A stretch of 41,045 nucleotides of DNA. It comes from Bacillus sp. AFS059628 (GTDB taxonomy: Bacteria > Bacillota > Bacilli > Bacillales > Bacillaceae_G). The notes below the pieces were generated by a model that had not been told where the DNA came from, made no database searches, and saw only the letters and a list, made by a program, of their open reading frames with translations. Below, piece after piece: positions 26,518-35,296 of this stretch (its first letter is position 1; each line of letters opens with the position of its first letter). The position numbers and the translations under genes are program-made. The stretch lies in NCBI RefSeq assembly GCF_002571225.1, contig NZ_NVEC01000025.1:22644-63688 (forward strand). The letters are read 5' to 3'.

Positions 26518-27981
26518 ATGTTGGAAGCTTTCGTAAATTGGTTAAATAATATTGTTTGGAGTCCAGCACTTGTTTATTTATGTTTAGGAGTAGGTTTATA
26601 TTTTTCTATTCGAACGAAGTTTTTACAAGTAAGACATGTAGGAGAAATGGTGAAGCTGACATTTCAAGGAGAAAAATCAGAGGCTGGTGTTTCTTCGTTC
26701 CAAGCGTTAGCACTTTCATTATCAGGGCGCGTTGGGACAGGGAATATCGCTGGGGTAGCAACAGCGGTTGCCTTCGGTGGACCAGGAGCTGTATTTTGGA
26801 TGTGGGCAGTGGCCTTTTTAGGAGCAGGATCAGCTTATGTAGAATCTACACTCGCACAAATATATAAGACAAAACATCAAGGACAGTTTCGCGGTGGACC
26901 TGCTTATTACATTGAAAAAGGCTTAGGTGTGAAATGGTATGCATTAGTATTCGTTGCAGCGACAATTCTTGCAACGGGGCTTTTACTACCAGGTGTGCAA
27001 GCAAATAGTATTGCTGTAAGTTTAGAGACAGCTTTTGGAATTAACACTACATTATCAGGGGCTTTATTAGTTGTTGTATTAGCTCTTATCATCTTCGGTG
27101 GAGTAAAGCGAATCGTTAACGTTGCACAAGTTGTCGTACCGTTTATGGCAGTTGGTTATATTTTAGTAGCTTGCGTTATTGTTGCTATGAATATTGAAAA
27201 ATTGCCAGAAGCATTTATGTTAATTATAAGAAGTGCTTTTGCATTAGAGGCGGCTTTCGGTGGTATTATCGGTTTAGCAATTTCTTGGGGAGTAAAACGT
27301 GGTATTTATTCCAATGAAGCAGGGCAAGGAACTGGACCACATGCAGCGGCAGCTGCTGAAGTATCACATCCAGCTAAACAAGGTTTAGTGCAAGCATTTT
27401 CCGTTTACATTGATACATTATTTGTTTGTTCAGCAACAGCATTTATGATGATTATTACAGGCATGTATAACGTATTTGATGCAAGCGGAAAAAACTTTAT
27501 CGTAAATAAATTAAATGGTGCTCAACCAGGACCGGGATATACACAGGCAGCAGTAGAATCTGTTTTCCCTGGATTTGGAAACGGTTTCGTTGCAATCTCA
27601 TTACTATTCTTTGCATTTACAACAATTATGGCATATTACTACATTGCAGAAACGAATATCGCGTACTTAAATCGTGAGAAAGATCGTCCTTGGCTGTCTC
27701 TGGTACTAAAATTTGTATTTTTAGGAGCTGTATTCTACGGCTGTATAAAAACAGCAGCAACAGCTTGGGCTTTAGGTGATATCGGTGTAGGAATTATGGC
27801 ATGGGTAAATATCATTGCGATTTTACTATTACAAAAACCTGCATTAGTCGCATTAAAGGATTATGAAAAGCAGAAAAAAGAAGGAAAAGATCCAGTATTC
27901 GATCCAGGGCCATTAGGCATTAAAAATGCTGATTTCTGGGAGCATGAGTACGGAAAAGATAAGAAAGAAGAAGTATCTTAA
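26518..27981 (+). CDS. sodium:alanine symporter family protein (AGCS)
   Basis: A 487-residue membrane protein with about ten to eleven hydrophobic segments. It carries the AGCS signatures GRVGTGNIAGVATAVAFGGPGA and GIYSNEAGQGTGPHAAAAAEVSHP. It imports alanine, glycine or possibly glutamine with Na+ (B. subtilis AlsT/GlnT relatives). AAGGAGGGGG is close to the ATG at 26518; a TTG three bases later would have slightly better spacing, so the start is uncertain by one codon. It is flanked by terminators, so monocistronic. Confidence 0.92.
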   Translation: MLEAFVNWLNNIVWSPALVYLCLGVGLYFSIRTKFLQVRHVGEMVKLTFQGEKSEAGVSSFQALALSLSGRVGTGNIAGVATAVAFGGPGAVFWMWAVAFLGAGSAYVESTLAQIYKTKHQGQFRGGPAYYIEKGLGVKWYALVFVAATILATGLLLPGVQANSIAVSLETAFGINTTLSGALLVVVLALIIFGGVKRIVNVAQVVVPFMAVGYILVACVIVAMNIEKLPEAFMLIIRSAFALEAAFGGIIGLAISWGVKRGIYSNEAGQGTGPHAAAAAEVSHPAKQGLVQAFSVYIDTLFVCSATAFMMIITGMYNVFDASGKNFIVNKLNGAQPGPGYTQAAVESVFPGFGNGFVAISLLFFAFTTIMAYYYIAETNIAYLNREKDRPWLSLVLKFVFLGAVFYGCIKTAATAWALGDIGVGIMAWVNIIAILLLQKPALVALKDYEKQKKEGKDPVFDPGPLGIKNADFWEHEYGKDKKEEVS

Positions 27982-27995
27982 TAGATTAGAAATGA

Positions 27996-28028
27996 AAAAG
28001 CAAAGGGAAAATCCCTTTGCTTTTTTTA
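27996..28028 (+). terminator. intrinsic terminator of the AGCS gene
   Basis: AAAAGCAAAGGG pairs with CCCTTTGCTTTT over a short A-rich loop, followed by T. Confidence 0.88.
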
Positions 28029-28115
28029 TGGGTAAAATGAAGCAGGCAGTTATTTTTTTGCCTATTTTTGAATATAAAAAGAATGTACATGCTTTGTTAG
28101 GAGAAGGGGGGGAGT

Positions 28116-28847
28116 ATGTTGATAGAGTTTCGTAATGTAAATAAATATTATGGCAATTTTCAAGTATTAAAAGATATTAATGTGCAAGTGAAGAAAGGTG
28201 AAGTGGTAGTAGTTGTTGGGCCTTCAGGATCGGGAAAAAGCACGTTGCTTCGTTGCATAAATCAGCTAGAGGCAATTACAGATGGAGAGTTAATTGTACA
28301 AAATACGGAGGTACACAATGCCAAAACAGATATGAATGAATTACGCCGAAATATCGGAATGGTCTTTCAACATTTTTATTTATATCCACATAAAACGGTT
28401 CTTCAAAATATTACACTAGCACCTATTAAAGTAAATAAAATTTCAAAAGAGGAAGCTGAGAAAACAGCGATGTTTTATTTAGAGAAAGTAGGGATACCGG
28501 AGAAGGCTAGTGTATACCCGCATCAATTATCCGGAGGACAACAGCAAAGGGTAGCAATTGCTAGAGGGCTCGCAATGCAGCCGGAAATTATGTTGTTCGA
28601 TGAGCCTACGTCTGCTCTTGATCCAGAGATGATTGGGGAAGTACTTGATGTTATGAAAACGCTAGCTAAAGAAGGAATGACGATGGTTGTTGTCACACAT
28701 GAGATGGGATTCGCGCGGGAGGTAGCCGATCGGATTTTATTTATGGATGATGGCAAAATCATTGAGGATACAACACCGGCGCAATTTTTTGCAAGTCCTG
28801 AACAAGAAAGAGCGCGTCTATTTTTAAGCCGAGTGTTAAACCATTAA
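28116..28847 (+). CDS. glnQ: polar amino acid ABC transporter ATP-binding protein (GlnQ-type)
   Basis: A 243-residue ABC ATPase. Walker A is GPSGSGKST (K41), the signature is LSGGQQQR, Walker B is [13 protein letters not shown], and the switch histidine lies in VVTHEMGFA. The sequence fits the polar amino acid uptake (PAAT) subfamily, most likely glutamine/glutamate. It is first in a four-gene operon with a lipoprotein receptor and two permeases. GGGGGG before the ATG supports the start. The gene symbol reflects the subfamily, not a proven substrate. Confidence 0.9.
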   Translation: MLIEFRNVNKYYGNFQVLKDINVQVKKGEVVVVVGPSGSGKSTLLRCINQLEAITDGELIVQNTEVHNAKTDMNELRRNIGMVFQHFYLYPHKTVLQNITLAPIKVNKISKEEAEKTAMFYLEKVGIPEKASVYPHQLSGGQQQRVAIARGLAMQPEIMLFDEPTSALDPEMIGEVLDVMKTLAKEGMTMVVVTHEMGFAREVADRILFMDDGKIIEDTTPAQFFASPEQERARLFLSRVLNH

Positions 28848-28859
28848 AGGAGGAGTTTT

Positions 28860-29690
28860 ATGCTTAAAATGAAAAAGTTGTTTACGTTAATCGTATTTTC
28901 ATGTTTATTCGTACTTGTCATTGCCGGATGCGGAAGTAAAAAAGATGAGGCGAAAGAAACGAATACGAAGCAAGGCAGGGCTGTGGAGCAAATTAAGAAG
29001 CGGGGGAAATTAGTAGTTGGAGTGAAGAATGATACGAACTTATTCGGCTTGAAAAACCCTTCAACAGGGCAAGTAGAAGGATTCGATGTTGATGTTGCAA
29101 AGGCGCTTGCGAAAAAAATTCTTGGAGATGAAAAGAAGTTAGAGTTAAAAGAAGTAACGTCTAAAACGCGTATTCCACTATTGAAAAACGGTGATATTGA
29201 TGCAATTATCGCAACAATGACAATTACAGAAGAACGTAAAAAAGAAGTGGATTTTTCAGATGTATATTTTAAAGCAGGACAATCGTTACTTGTGAAAAAA
29301 GGGAGCGATATTAAAAGTATTGATGATGTGAAAAAGGGCGTGAAAGTGTTAGCTGTCAAAGGTTCAACATCTACAAATAATATTCGTCAAAAGTCACCAG
29401 AAGCGACTGTATTAGAATTTGAAAATTACAGTGAGGCATTTACGGCTTTAAAAGCAGGGAAAGGGGATGTTTTAACGACAGATAATGCAATTCTTTACGG
29501 TATGGCAAAACAAGATTCGAATTATGAAGTTGTAGGAAAAATTTTCACGGATGAGCCGTACGGAATTGCAGTGCAAAAAGGTGCAGATGATTTAACGAAA
29601 GAGATTAATAGCTTAATTAAAGACATGAAAGCAAGCGGAGAGTATGACAAATTATATGAGAAATGGATTGGGCAAAAACCAGAGAAGTAA
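28860..29690 (+). CDS. glnH: amino acid ABC transporter substrate-binding lipoprotein (GlnH-type)
   Basis: A 276-residue family 3 solute-binding protein. The signal peptide ends with lipobox VIAGC (C24), and a type II periplasmic-binding fold follows, with GKLVVGVKNDTNLFG, GFDVDVAKALAKK and DAIIATMTITEERKKEVDFSD. Tethered outside the membrane, it would deliver glutamine, glutamate or another polar amino acid to the permeases. AGGAGG is six bases before the ATG, 12 bases after the ATPase stop. A hairpin follows the gene and probably raises receptor level over permease level. Confidence 0.9.
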   Translation: MLKMKKLFTLIVFSCLFVLVIAGCGSKKDEAKETNTKQGRAVEQIKKRGKLVVGVKNDTNLFGLKNPSTGQVEGFDVDVAKALAKKILGDEKKLELKEVTSKTRIPLLKNGDIDAIIATMTITEERKKEVDFSDVYFKAGQSLLVKKGSDIKSIDDVKKGVKVLAVKGSTSTNNIRQKSPEATVLEFENYSEAFTALKAGKGDVLTTDNAILYGMAKQDSNYEVVGKIFTDEPYGIAVQKGADDLTKEINSLIKDMKASGEYDKLYEKWIGQKPEK

Positions 29691-29709
29691 AGTGATAAAT
29701 AGTAAAAGT

Positions 29710-29737
29710 GAGAGGATGAGAGTACTCATCCTCTTCT
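29710..29737 (+). terminator. intercistronic hairpin between receptor and permease genes
   Basis: AGAGGATGAG and CTCATCCTCT arms with a four-base loop, followed by the weak T-rich tract TCTTCT. It is likely a partial terminator or mRNA stabiliser within the operon. Confidence 0.6.
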
Positions 29738-29760
29738 TCTAAAGAAAGAGGGGAGAATAT

Positions 29761-30417
29761 GTGCCTGATTTTTCTATATTAACGAATAACATTGATATGT
29801 ATTTAGAAGGATTTAAATATACAGTGATGTCTAGTGTAATCGCATTAATAGGCAGTTTTATTTTAGGCATAATATTAGCGGTAATGCGTATTGCACCGAT
29901 TCGCATTTTAAATTGGTTGGGAGCTACTTTGGTGGAATTTGTAAGAAATATTCCACTCGTATTAATTGCATTTATATTCTATTTTGCTTTACCTGTAATA
30001 GGAATTACTTTAAATGGTTTTGTAGCAGGGACAGCTACGCTTACCGTATATACTGCAGCGTTTATTGCGGAAGTTATTCGTGCTGGTATTCTATCAGTCG
30101 CGAAAGGCCAGATGGAAGCAGCACGTTCTTCAGGATTGACGTATACGCAAGCAATGTACCATGTCGTTTTACCTCAAGCGATGAAAATCGTAATCCCTCC
30201 TCTAGGAAATCAATTTTTAAATTTAGTAAAAAACTCTTCCATACTCGGAATTATCGCTGGAGCTGATTTAATGTATCAAGGAGACTTAATTTCAACGAAG
30301 ACATTTGTTACGTTCGATGTGTATATATTTGTCGGGATGTTTTATTTAATATTAACAATTCCGCTCAGTATGCTAGTGCGTTATTTAGAAAAACGCTTAG
30401 CAAAGGAGGCGGTGTAA
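29761..30417 (+). CDS. glnM: amino acid ABC transporter permease (GlnM-type)
   Basis: A 218-residue permease of the HisM/GlnP family with about five membrane segments. The cytoplasmic EAA loop reads GQMEAARSSGLTYTQAMYHVVLPQA. It forms a heterodimeric channel with the next gene product. The start is GTG at 29761, supported by GAGGGGAG six bases upstream. It is followed directly by the second permease gene. Confidence 0.9.
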   Translation: MPDFSILTNNIDMYLEGFKYTVMSSVIALIGSFILGIILAVMRIAPIRILNWLGATLVEFVRNIPLVLIAFIFYFALPVIGITLNGFVAGTATLTVYTAAFIAEVIRAGILSVAKGQMEAARSSGLTYTQAMYHVVLPQAMKIVIPPLGNQFLNLVKNSSILGIIAGADLMYQGDLISTKTFVTFDVYIFVGMFYLILTIPLSMLVRYLEKRLAKEAV

Positions 30418-31062
30418 ATGGATTTTAAGGGAGCAATAACAGGTGATCATATTCTATTTTTATTAAAAGGATTACTTATAACGCTAGAGGTAGCACTCAT
30501 AGCAATTGTACTTAGTTTTATTATTGGTAGTGTAGTAGGGATATTGCGCTACATGAAAATCCCTATCGTCTCACAAATATTAGGGATTATCGTTGAAGTA
30601 ATTCGAAACTTACCACTACTTTTAATTATATTTTTCACGTATTTTGCACTTCCAGAAGCAGGCTTGAAATTAGAAATTATAACAGCTGTAATTGTTGCTT
30701 TAACAATATTTGAAGCAGCAATGATATCTGAAATTGTTCGAAGTGGTCTATTATCGATTGAAAAAGGACAGATTGAGGCCGCAAGATCTTCGGGATTAAC
30801 GTATGTTCAAGCGCTTTGGCATATCATTTTACCACAGGCGTTAAGAAGAATGGTTCCACCGCTTGTTAGTCAGTTTATTTCGTTGCTGAAAGATACAGCA
30901 TTAGCAGTTGTTATATCACTGCCAGAGCTTATGCATAATGCTCAAATTATTAGCGGGCAAAATGTAAATTATATGATTCCAACGTTTATGGTAGTAGCTT
31001 GTATGTACTTTATCGTAAATTATAGTTTATCAATTTTATCGAGAAGATTAGAACTCCGTTAA
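30418..31062 (+). CDS. glnP: amino acid ABC transporter permease (GlnP-type)
   Basis: A 214-residue second permease of the same family, with the EAA loop GQIEAARSSGLTYVQALWHIILPQA. The ATG at 30418 follows the glnM stop with no gap, and AAAGGAGG lies inside the end of glnM, which suggests translational coupling. It completes a canonical ATPase-receptor-permease-permease operon ending in a terminator. Confidence 0.9.
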   Translation: MDFKGAITGDHILFLLKGLLITLEVALIAIVLSFIIGSVVGILRYMKIPIVSQILGIIVEVIRNLPLLLIIFFTYFALPEAGLKLEIITAVIVALTIFEAAMISEIVRSGLLSIEKGQIEAARSSGLTYVQALWHIILPQALRRMVPPLVSQFISLLKDTALAVVISLPELMHNAQIISGQNVNYMIPTFMVVACMYFIVNYSLSILSRRLELR

Positions 31063-31089
31063 CCTTTACAATATATGTAAAGGTTTTTC
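31060..31089 (+). terminator. intrinsic terminator of the amino acid ABC operon
   Basis: AACCTTTAC and GTAAAGGTT arms around ATATAT-like loop, followed by TTT. Confidence 0.8.
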
Positions 31090-31187
31090 CTTGTTTCTCC
31101 TTATTTTCCTTTAATTATAATCATAATCTCGCGATAATTCGATTTTTTATATTATTTTATCAGAAAAGTTTTAATTTTATATAGAAA

Positions 31188-31202
31188 ATGTAATCGCTTT
31201 CG
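31188..31202 (+). promoter_or_regulatory. possible cre site upstream of amino acid permease
   Basis: ATGTAATCGCTTTCG matches the cre pattern except for the last position. It lies about 65 bases before the permease start; CcpA control is possible but unproven. Confidence 0.4.
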
Positions 31203-31266
31203 TGTATATTTTTATTATCAGAAAATTTTAACAAGATATAGGGGTATTTGTAGGGGGAGGATTTAG

Positions 31267-32688
31267 ATGCAGCAACCAACGAATGAGAAATTACATCGTA
31301 CCATGAAGAGTAGACATTTATTTATGATCGCACTAGGTGGTGTAATCGGGACTGGTTTTTTCTTAGGTTCAGGTTACACCATTAATCAGGCTGGACCAGG
31401 GGGAGCCATCCTTTCCTATTTAGTGGGCGGATTTATTATGTATTTAACAATGCTTTGTCTTGGAGAGTTAACGGTAGCGATGCCAGTTTCAGGTTCTTTC
31501 CAAAAGTATGCGACGAAGTTTATTGGGCCAGGAACGGGCTTTATGATTGGCTGGCTATATTGGCTTGGCTGGGCAGTAACAGTAGGACTAGAATTAACGT
31601 CAATCGGTTTAATGATGAAAAGATGGTTTCCGAATGTTGATGTTTGGGTATGGTGTCTCGTATTCGGCATTATTTTATATGCGTCAAACGCAATTTCGGC
31701 GAAAAGTTATGCTGAATTAGAATTTTGGTTCTCTAGTATTAAAGTAGTTACCATTCTTGCCTTTGTTGTTCTTGGTGGTAGTGCATTATTAGGGTTTATA
31801 TCATATGACGGAAAAGAAGCAGCACCTCTTTTTTCTAACTTTGTAAGCGATGGTGGATTATTCCCGAATGGACTAGCTGCCGTATTACTTACGATGATTA
31901 CAGTTAACTTCTCGTTCCAAGGAACAGAGTTAATCGGGATTGCAGCGGGAGAAAGTGAAAATCCAGAAAAAACAATTCCACGCGCGATCCGTAATACAGT
32001 ATGGCGCATTATGTTATTCTTCATTTTAACAATGACGATTTTAGTCGGATTAATTTCTTGGAAAGAAGCTGGCGTAATTGAAAGTCCATTCGTAGTCGTA
32101 TTTGATAAAATCGGTATTCCGTACGCAGCTGATATTATGAACTTCGTTATTATTACAGCGTTACTATCTGTAGCGAATTCAGGATTATATGCGGCAACTC
32201 GTATACTATGGTCACTTGCAAATGAAGGAATGGCACCAAAGTCTTTCCAAAAAGTAAATAAACGTGGTATTCCAATTACAGCGTTAGTTGTAACAATTGC
32301 TGTAGCTGCTCTATCTTTATTAACAAGCTTCCTTGCAGAAGATACAGTATACATGTACTTATTATCTATAGCTGGTTTATCAGCTGTTTCAAGTTGGATT
32401 ATTATTGCTTTATCGCAACTTCGCTTTAGAAGTCAGTATATAAAAGGCGGAGGAAAGTTAGAGGACTTAAAGTATAGAACACCACTATACCCAATCGTCC
32501 CAATCTTAGCTTTAATTACAAATAGTATCGTTGTTATTAGTTTAGCGTTTATTCCAGAACAAAGAATGGCGTTATATTGTGGTATTCCATTTATCATTTT
32601 CTGCTACATATATTATTATATAAATAAGAAACGGCAGAAACCGATGAAGGTGGAGACAACTAATGAAACTAACAATCAAACACGATGA
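31267..32688 (+). CDS. amino acid permease (AAT/APC family)
   Basis: A 473-residue APC-superfamily permease with 12 hydrophobic segments. The N-terminus RTMKSRHLFMIALGGVIGTG, followed by FFLGSGYTI, is diagnostic of the amino acid transporter (AAT) family, which imports amino acids with protons. Substrate is not evident; relatives in Bacillus include YbxG and YbgF. GGGGGAGG is six to seven bases before the ATG. The 3' end overlaps the OsmC-like gene by 26 bases, so both are probably co-translated. Confidence 0.9.
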   Translation: MQQPTNEKLHRTMKSRHLFMIALGGVIGTGFFLGSGYTINQAGPGGAILSYLVGGFIMYLTMLCLGELTVAMPVSGSFQKYATKFIGPGTGFMIGWLYWLGWAVTVGLELTSIGLMMKRWFPNVDVWVWCLVFGIILYASNAISAKSYAELEFWFSSIKVVTILAFVVLGGSALLGFISYDGKEAAPLFSNFVSDGGLFPNGLAAVLLTMITVNFSFQGTELIGIAAGESENPEKTIPRAIRNTVWRIMLFFILTMTILVGLISWKEAGVIESPFVVVFDKIGIPYAADIMNFVIITALLSVANSGLYAATRILWSLANEGMAPKSFQKVNKRGIPITALVVTIAVAALSLLTSFLAEDTVYMYLLSIAGLSAVSSWIIIALSQLRFRSQYIKGGGKLEDLKYRTPLYPIVPILALITNSIVVISLAFIPEQRMALYCGIPFIIFCYIYYYINKKRQKPMKVETTNETNNQTR

Positions 32689-33040
32689 TATTGAGGCAGA
32701 TTTATCGTATGGTTCATTAGCGATTGGAAAAGAAAACGGGTATTCACCGCTACAATTACTCGTTTCTTCTATCGCAGGATGTAGCGCAATTGTTTTTCGA
32801 ACAATTTTAGAAAAGAAACGTATTACATACGATACGTTTACAATTGAAACGGAAATTGGTAGAAGTGATGCTCTATCGAAACCAGTTGAAAGTATTCATT
32901 TGCATTATAAAATTAAAGCACAAAACATTACAGAAGAGCAGTTGGACAAGGCGCTGCAGCTTGCAGTGAAAAATTGCACGATTGTTCAATCGGTAAAAGA
33001 TAGTATACAAGTTACGGAAACAATTGAGCTAATAAAGTGA
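32663..33040 (+). CDS. OsmC/Ohr-family protein
   Basis: A 125-residue protein of the OsmC superfamily. Two cysteines in the expected positions, in SIAGCSAIVF and KNCTIVQSV, fit the catalytic pair of thiol peroxidases that reduce organic hydroperoxides. It is smaller than typical Ohr and resembles the YhfA-like branch, whose activity is poorly defined. The start ATG lies inside the permease gene, preceded by AAGGTGGAG. The overlap ties it to an amino acid permease, an odd pairing. A strong terminator follows. Confidence 0.87.
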   Translation: MKLTIKHDDIEADLSYGSLAIGKENGYSPLQLLVSSIAGCSAIVFRTILEKKRITYDTFTIETEIGRSDALSKPVESIHLHYKIKAQNITEEQLDKALQLAVKNCTIVQSVKDSIQVTETIELIK

Positions 33041-33083
33041 AACAGAAAAACGTGAGAATACGGCTCTCACGTTTTTCTGTTTT
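33040..33083 (+). terminator. intrinsic terminator after the OsmC-like gene
   Basis: AAACAGAAAAACGTGAGA and its complement flank a seven-base loop. The stem overlaps the stop codon and ends 16 bases before the HIT gene start. Confidence 0.85.
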
Positions 33084-33099
33084 AGAGAGAGGGGAAAGT

Positions 33100-33537
33100 A
33101 TGATGGAATGTTTAGGGTGTAAATTAGCAAACGAAGAGGAAAAAATATATAAAGTATATGAAGATGACTATGTAACATGTTTTTTAGATCATGAACCTTT
33201 TTATCCAGGTCATACTTTAATTGTGCCCAAGCAGCATATTGTAGAAGTAGATGAATTAAATGATATTGTAGCAAAAGCAATTATGGATGCTTCTAAGATT
33301 ATTGCAAAAGCGATTAAGATAGTATATAAACCTGACGGAGTTACAGTTTGTCAAAATGGTGGAGTATTTAACGAGTTAACACATTATCATATGCATGTCG
33401 TACCAAGATATAAAGAGCGTTCGTTTGCTGAGTTTTATATGGTACAACCGGAAGAAAAGCAGAATCATAACTTGGAAGAGACACAGAATTTGTTAAAAGA
33501 AGCGATAGAGCATATGCTGCTTACTGAAAAGGCGTAG
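33100..33537 (+). CDS. HIT-family nucleotide hydrolase/transferase
   Basis: A 145-residue histidine triad protein. HYHMHVVP supplies H95, H97 and H99 of the H-x-H-x-H catalytic motif, and an N-terminal C-x-x-C (CLGC) is present. Such proteins hydrolyse AMP-linked dinucleotides or aminoacyl adenylates. The frame extends upstream to 33037 through the terminator hairpin. AGGGG just before the ATG at 33100 sets the start; the second ATG immediately after it is an alternative. It is a monocistronic unit with its own terminator. Confidence 0.9.
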   Translation: MMECLGCKLANEEEKIYKVYEDDYVTCFLDHEPFYPGHTLIVPKQHIVEVDELNDIVAKAIMDASKIIAKAIKIVYKPDGVTVCQNGGVFNELTHYHMHVVPRYKERSFAEFYMVQPEEKQNHNLEETQNLLKEAIEHMLLTEKA

Positions 33538-33558
33538 CGGTCAGGAAAATTCTAATAT

Positions 33559-33606
33559 TAAAAAGCCCAGTTTCTCAGTTAAAATAGAGAAATTGGGCTT
33601 TTGTTT
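33559..33606 (+). terminator. intrinsic terminator of the HIT gene
   Basis: AAAAGCCCA and TGGGCTTTT outer arms with TTTCTC/GAGAAA inner arms, followed by GTTT. Confidence 0.85.
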
Positions 33607-33683
33607 ATTTTATTTATAAACAGATTTTGTGGTGTCACAAAGTATATCGCTCATTCGTTATATAGAGTGAGAGGAGGAATTAT

Positions 33684-33746
33684 ATGAAAGTTACAAACAA
33701 CGATTATGAAAAGATGGAAGAGCTATCAGTCTCCATACATATGTAA
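33684..33746 (+). CDS. possible 20-aa ORF or 5' remnant with strong ribosome binding site
   Basis: An ATG at 33684, eight bases after AGGAGG, opens a 20-codon frame MKVTNNDYEKMEELSVSIHM that stops at 33746. The last 21 bases overlap the 3' end of the convergent WYL regulator gene. The start looks real, but the protein ends abruptly exactly where the regulator begins. It may be the 5' end of a gene truncated by a past deletion rather than a functional small protein. Confidence 0.4.
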   Translation: MKVTNNDYEKMEELSVSIHM

Positions 33747-34667
33747 AACTTCCTTTGCACGCATACGTAAACCATCTATCAATTCTTTCGGTTCTAAAAC
33801 TCGTGCATCTTTCCCAAGTCTATAAAATAAAGGGGTAATAAAGTTAATTTCACCTTTATCAATTGTTGAATATATATATCCTGAACCGTCTTCGTTTACT
33901 ACTACGAATTCTTCAAGGTAAGGAACGCTTTTACATTGGCGTACACCTTCTGTTGTTAGTAAAACATGTAACTGAGTAGGACTATGTATTACGTTAGAGT
34001 TAGAGGCAAACCACTCTTCTAAATTCATGAATGTATCTTCATTTTCTTCCGTTGATAATATAGAAAGAATACGATCGACGCGATACAGTAATGTTTTTTC
34101 TACATTAAAATCATAAGCAGGTAAATACCATAAACCATCATGTGCATATACACCGATAGGATGAACATGTTTTGTTTTTATCCCTGATTTAGATTCGTAT
34201 TGAAAGTGTAAATTTTTATTTTCAATAGCCGCAGTTAATACTTCGTTTAAAAGAGGTGTATCAATCGTTCTCTTCGGATTCCAAAAAGCGATATAAGAAC
34301 GTATTTTATCAACTTTCGCTTTCGCATCATGCTGAAGAGAGCTATACAGTTTATGTGTAACGGAAGTGATTTCTGTGTTAAAAGGTAAGTTTCTGTAGTA
34401 GCTTAAAGATTGAAATGCAAAAAAGATGGAGACTGCTTCTTCTTCCGTAAATAAAATAGGAGGAATGACTCTATTTGTTAATACTTTATATCCTCCGTTG
34501 CGACCCTGTTCTGCATAAATAGGTAAACCCATATCACTTAAATCTACAATGTATCTATGGACAGTACGAACGGAAATATTAAATTCGTCAGCTATTTCTT
34601 GAGCTGTAAATGTCTTTTTGGCAGAAGCAAATATAAGAATATCTAATAAGCGTTTAGCTTTTGACAA
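33726..34667 (-). CDS. HTH-WYL domain transcriptional regulator (YafY family)
   Basis: A 313-residue regulator. The N-terminal HTH_11 winged helix (about 1-60) has FTAQEIADEFNISVRTVHRYIVDL. A central WYL domain contains the name-giving GLWYLPAYDF near residue 185, and a C-terminal WCX-type region follows. WYL proteins bind nucleic acid or small ligands and act as transcription factors. The open frame begins at a GTG at 34676, but AAGGTG is six bases before a TTG at 34667, which I take as the start. It is divergent from the RibD_C reductase gene, with a 9-bp palindrome between them that is the likely operator. Confidence 0.85.
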   Translation of the reverse strand: MSKAKRLLDILIFASAKKTFTAQEIADEFNISVRTVHRYIVDLSDMGLPIYAEQGRNGGYKVLTNRVIPPILFTEEEAVSIFFAFQSLSYYRNLPFNTEITSVTHKLYSSLQHDAKAKVDKIRSYIAFWNPKRTIDTPLLNEVLTAAIENKNLHFQYESKSGIKTKHVHPIGVYAHDGLWYLPAYDFNVEKTLLYRVDRILSILSTEENEDTFMNLEEWFASNSNVIHSPTQLHVLLTTEGVRQCKSVPYLEEFVVVNEDGSGYIYSTIDKGEINFITPLFYRLGKDARVLEPKELIDGLRMRAKEVLHMYGD

Positions 34668-34688
34668 ATGTATCACCTTTTTCTTTTT

Positions 34689-34711
34689 AACATGACATAA
34701 AGTGTCATGTT
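34689..34711. promoter_or_regulatory. palindromic operator between WYL regulator and reductase genes
   Basis: AACATGACA (34689-34697) and TGTCATGTT (34703-34711) form a perfect 9-bp inverted repeat with a five-base spacer. A plus-strand promoter-like TTGTTA/TAATGT pair lies just downstream, so binding would affect both divergent genes. Confidence 0.6.
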
Positions 34712-34773
34712 TTATTGTTAGTATATTGTTTACATCATAATGTTATCAAGATGAAACACAAGGAGGTAAAAAG

Positions 34774-35295
34774 ATGTCACGTGAAATTGTTTTATTTATT
34801 GCGGCGAGTTTAGATGGATATATTGCGAAAGAAAATGATGATTTAGAGTGGTTAATGGAAACGGAAGGAGAGGGAGATAACGGTTATACAGAAATGTATG
34901 AAACAATTGATACAATAATTATGGGAAAAAGAACGTACGATTATGTAGTAGAGCATATAGAACCATTCCCGTATTTAGATAAAAAATGTTATGTTTTTTC
35001 TAACTCAGAAAAAGGTTCAAACGAACACGTGGAGTTTGTAAATGAAGATGTAGTGGAGTTTACAAAAAGGTTAAAAGCACAAGAAGGATCTAAAATATGG
35101 ATGGTCGGTGGAGGGAGTCTACTAAGAGAGTTCTTTAAGAATAATCTAATTGATGAATATGTTGTTACAATTACACCGCATATATTAGGTTCTGGAGTTC
35201 CGTTATTCCAAGATAAGAACCCGGAAATTAATTTAACTTTAACAGATACGAAACGTTTTGGGCAATTTGTAAATTTATATTATAAAGTAAAATGA
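34774..35295 (+). CDS. dihydrofolate reductase-like / RibD C-terminal domain protein
   Basis: A 173-residue protein of the RibD_C / DHFR-fold family, like B. subtilis YyaP. It opens with REIVLFIAASLDGYIA and contains IIMGKRTYDYV and KIWMVGGGSLLREF, which fit an NAD(P)H-binding reductase. The substrate is not known; it should not be assumed to be folate. AAGGAGG precedes the ATG. It is probably controlled by the divergent WYL regulator. Confidence 0.88.
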   Translation: MSREIVLFIAASLDGYIAKENDDLEWLMETEGEGDNGYTEMYETIDTIIMGKRTYDYVVEHIEPFPYLDKKCYVFSNSEKGSNEHVEFVNEDVVEFTKRLKAQEGSKIWMVGGGSLLREFFKNNLIDEYVVTITPHILGSGVPLFQDKNPEINLTLTDTKRFGQFVNLYYKVK

Positions 35296-35296
35296 T

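Noticed and set aside
28844-29359. 171-codon antisense ORF over the GlnH-type gene
   Set aside because: Shadow frame of a clear solute-binding protein; Phe/Ser-rich composition typical of reversed Lys/Glu codons.
31707-32354. 215-codon antisense ORF inside the amino acid permease gene
   Set aside because: Shadow of the well-supported permease; no start signals.
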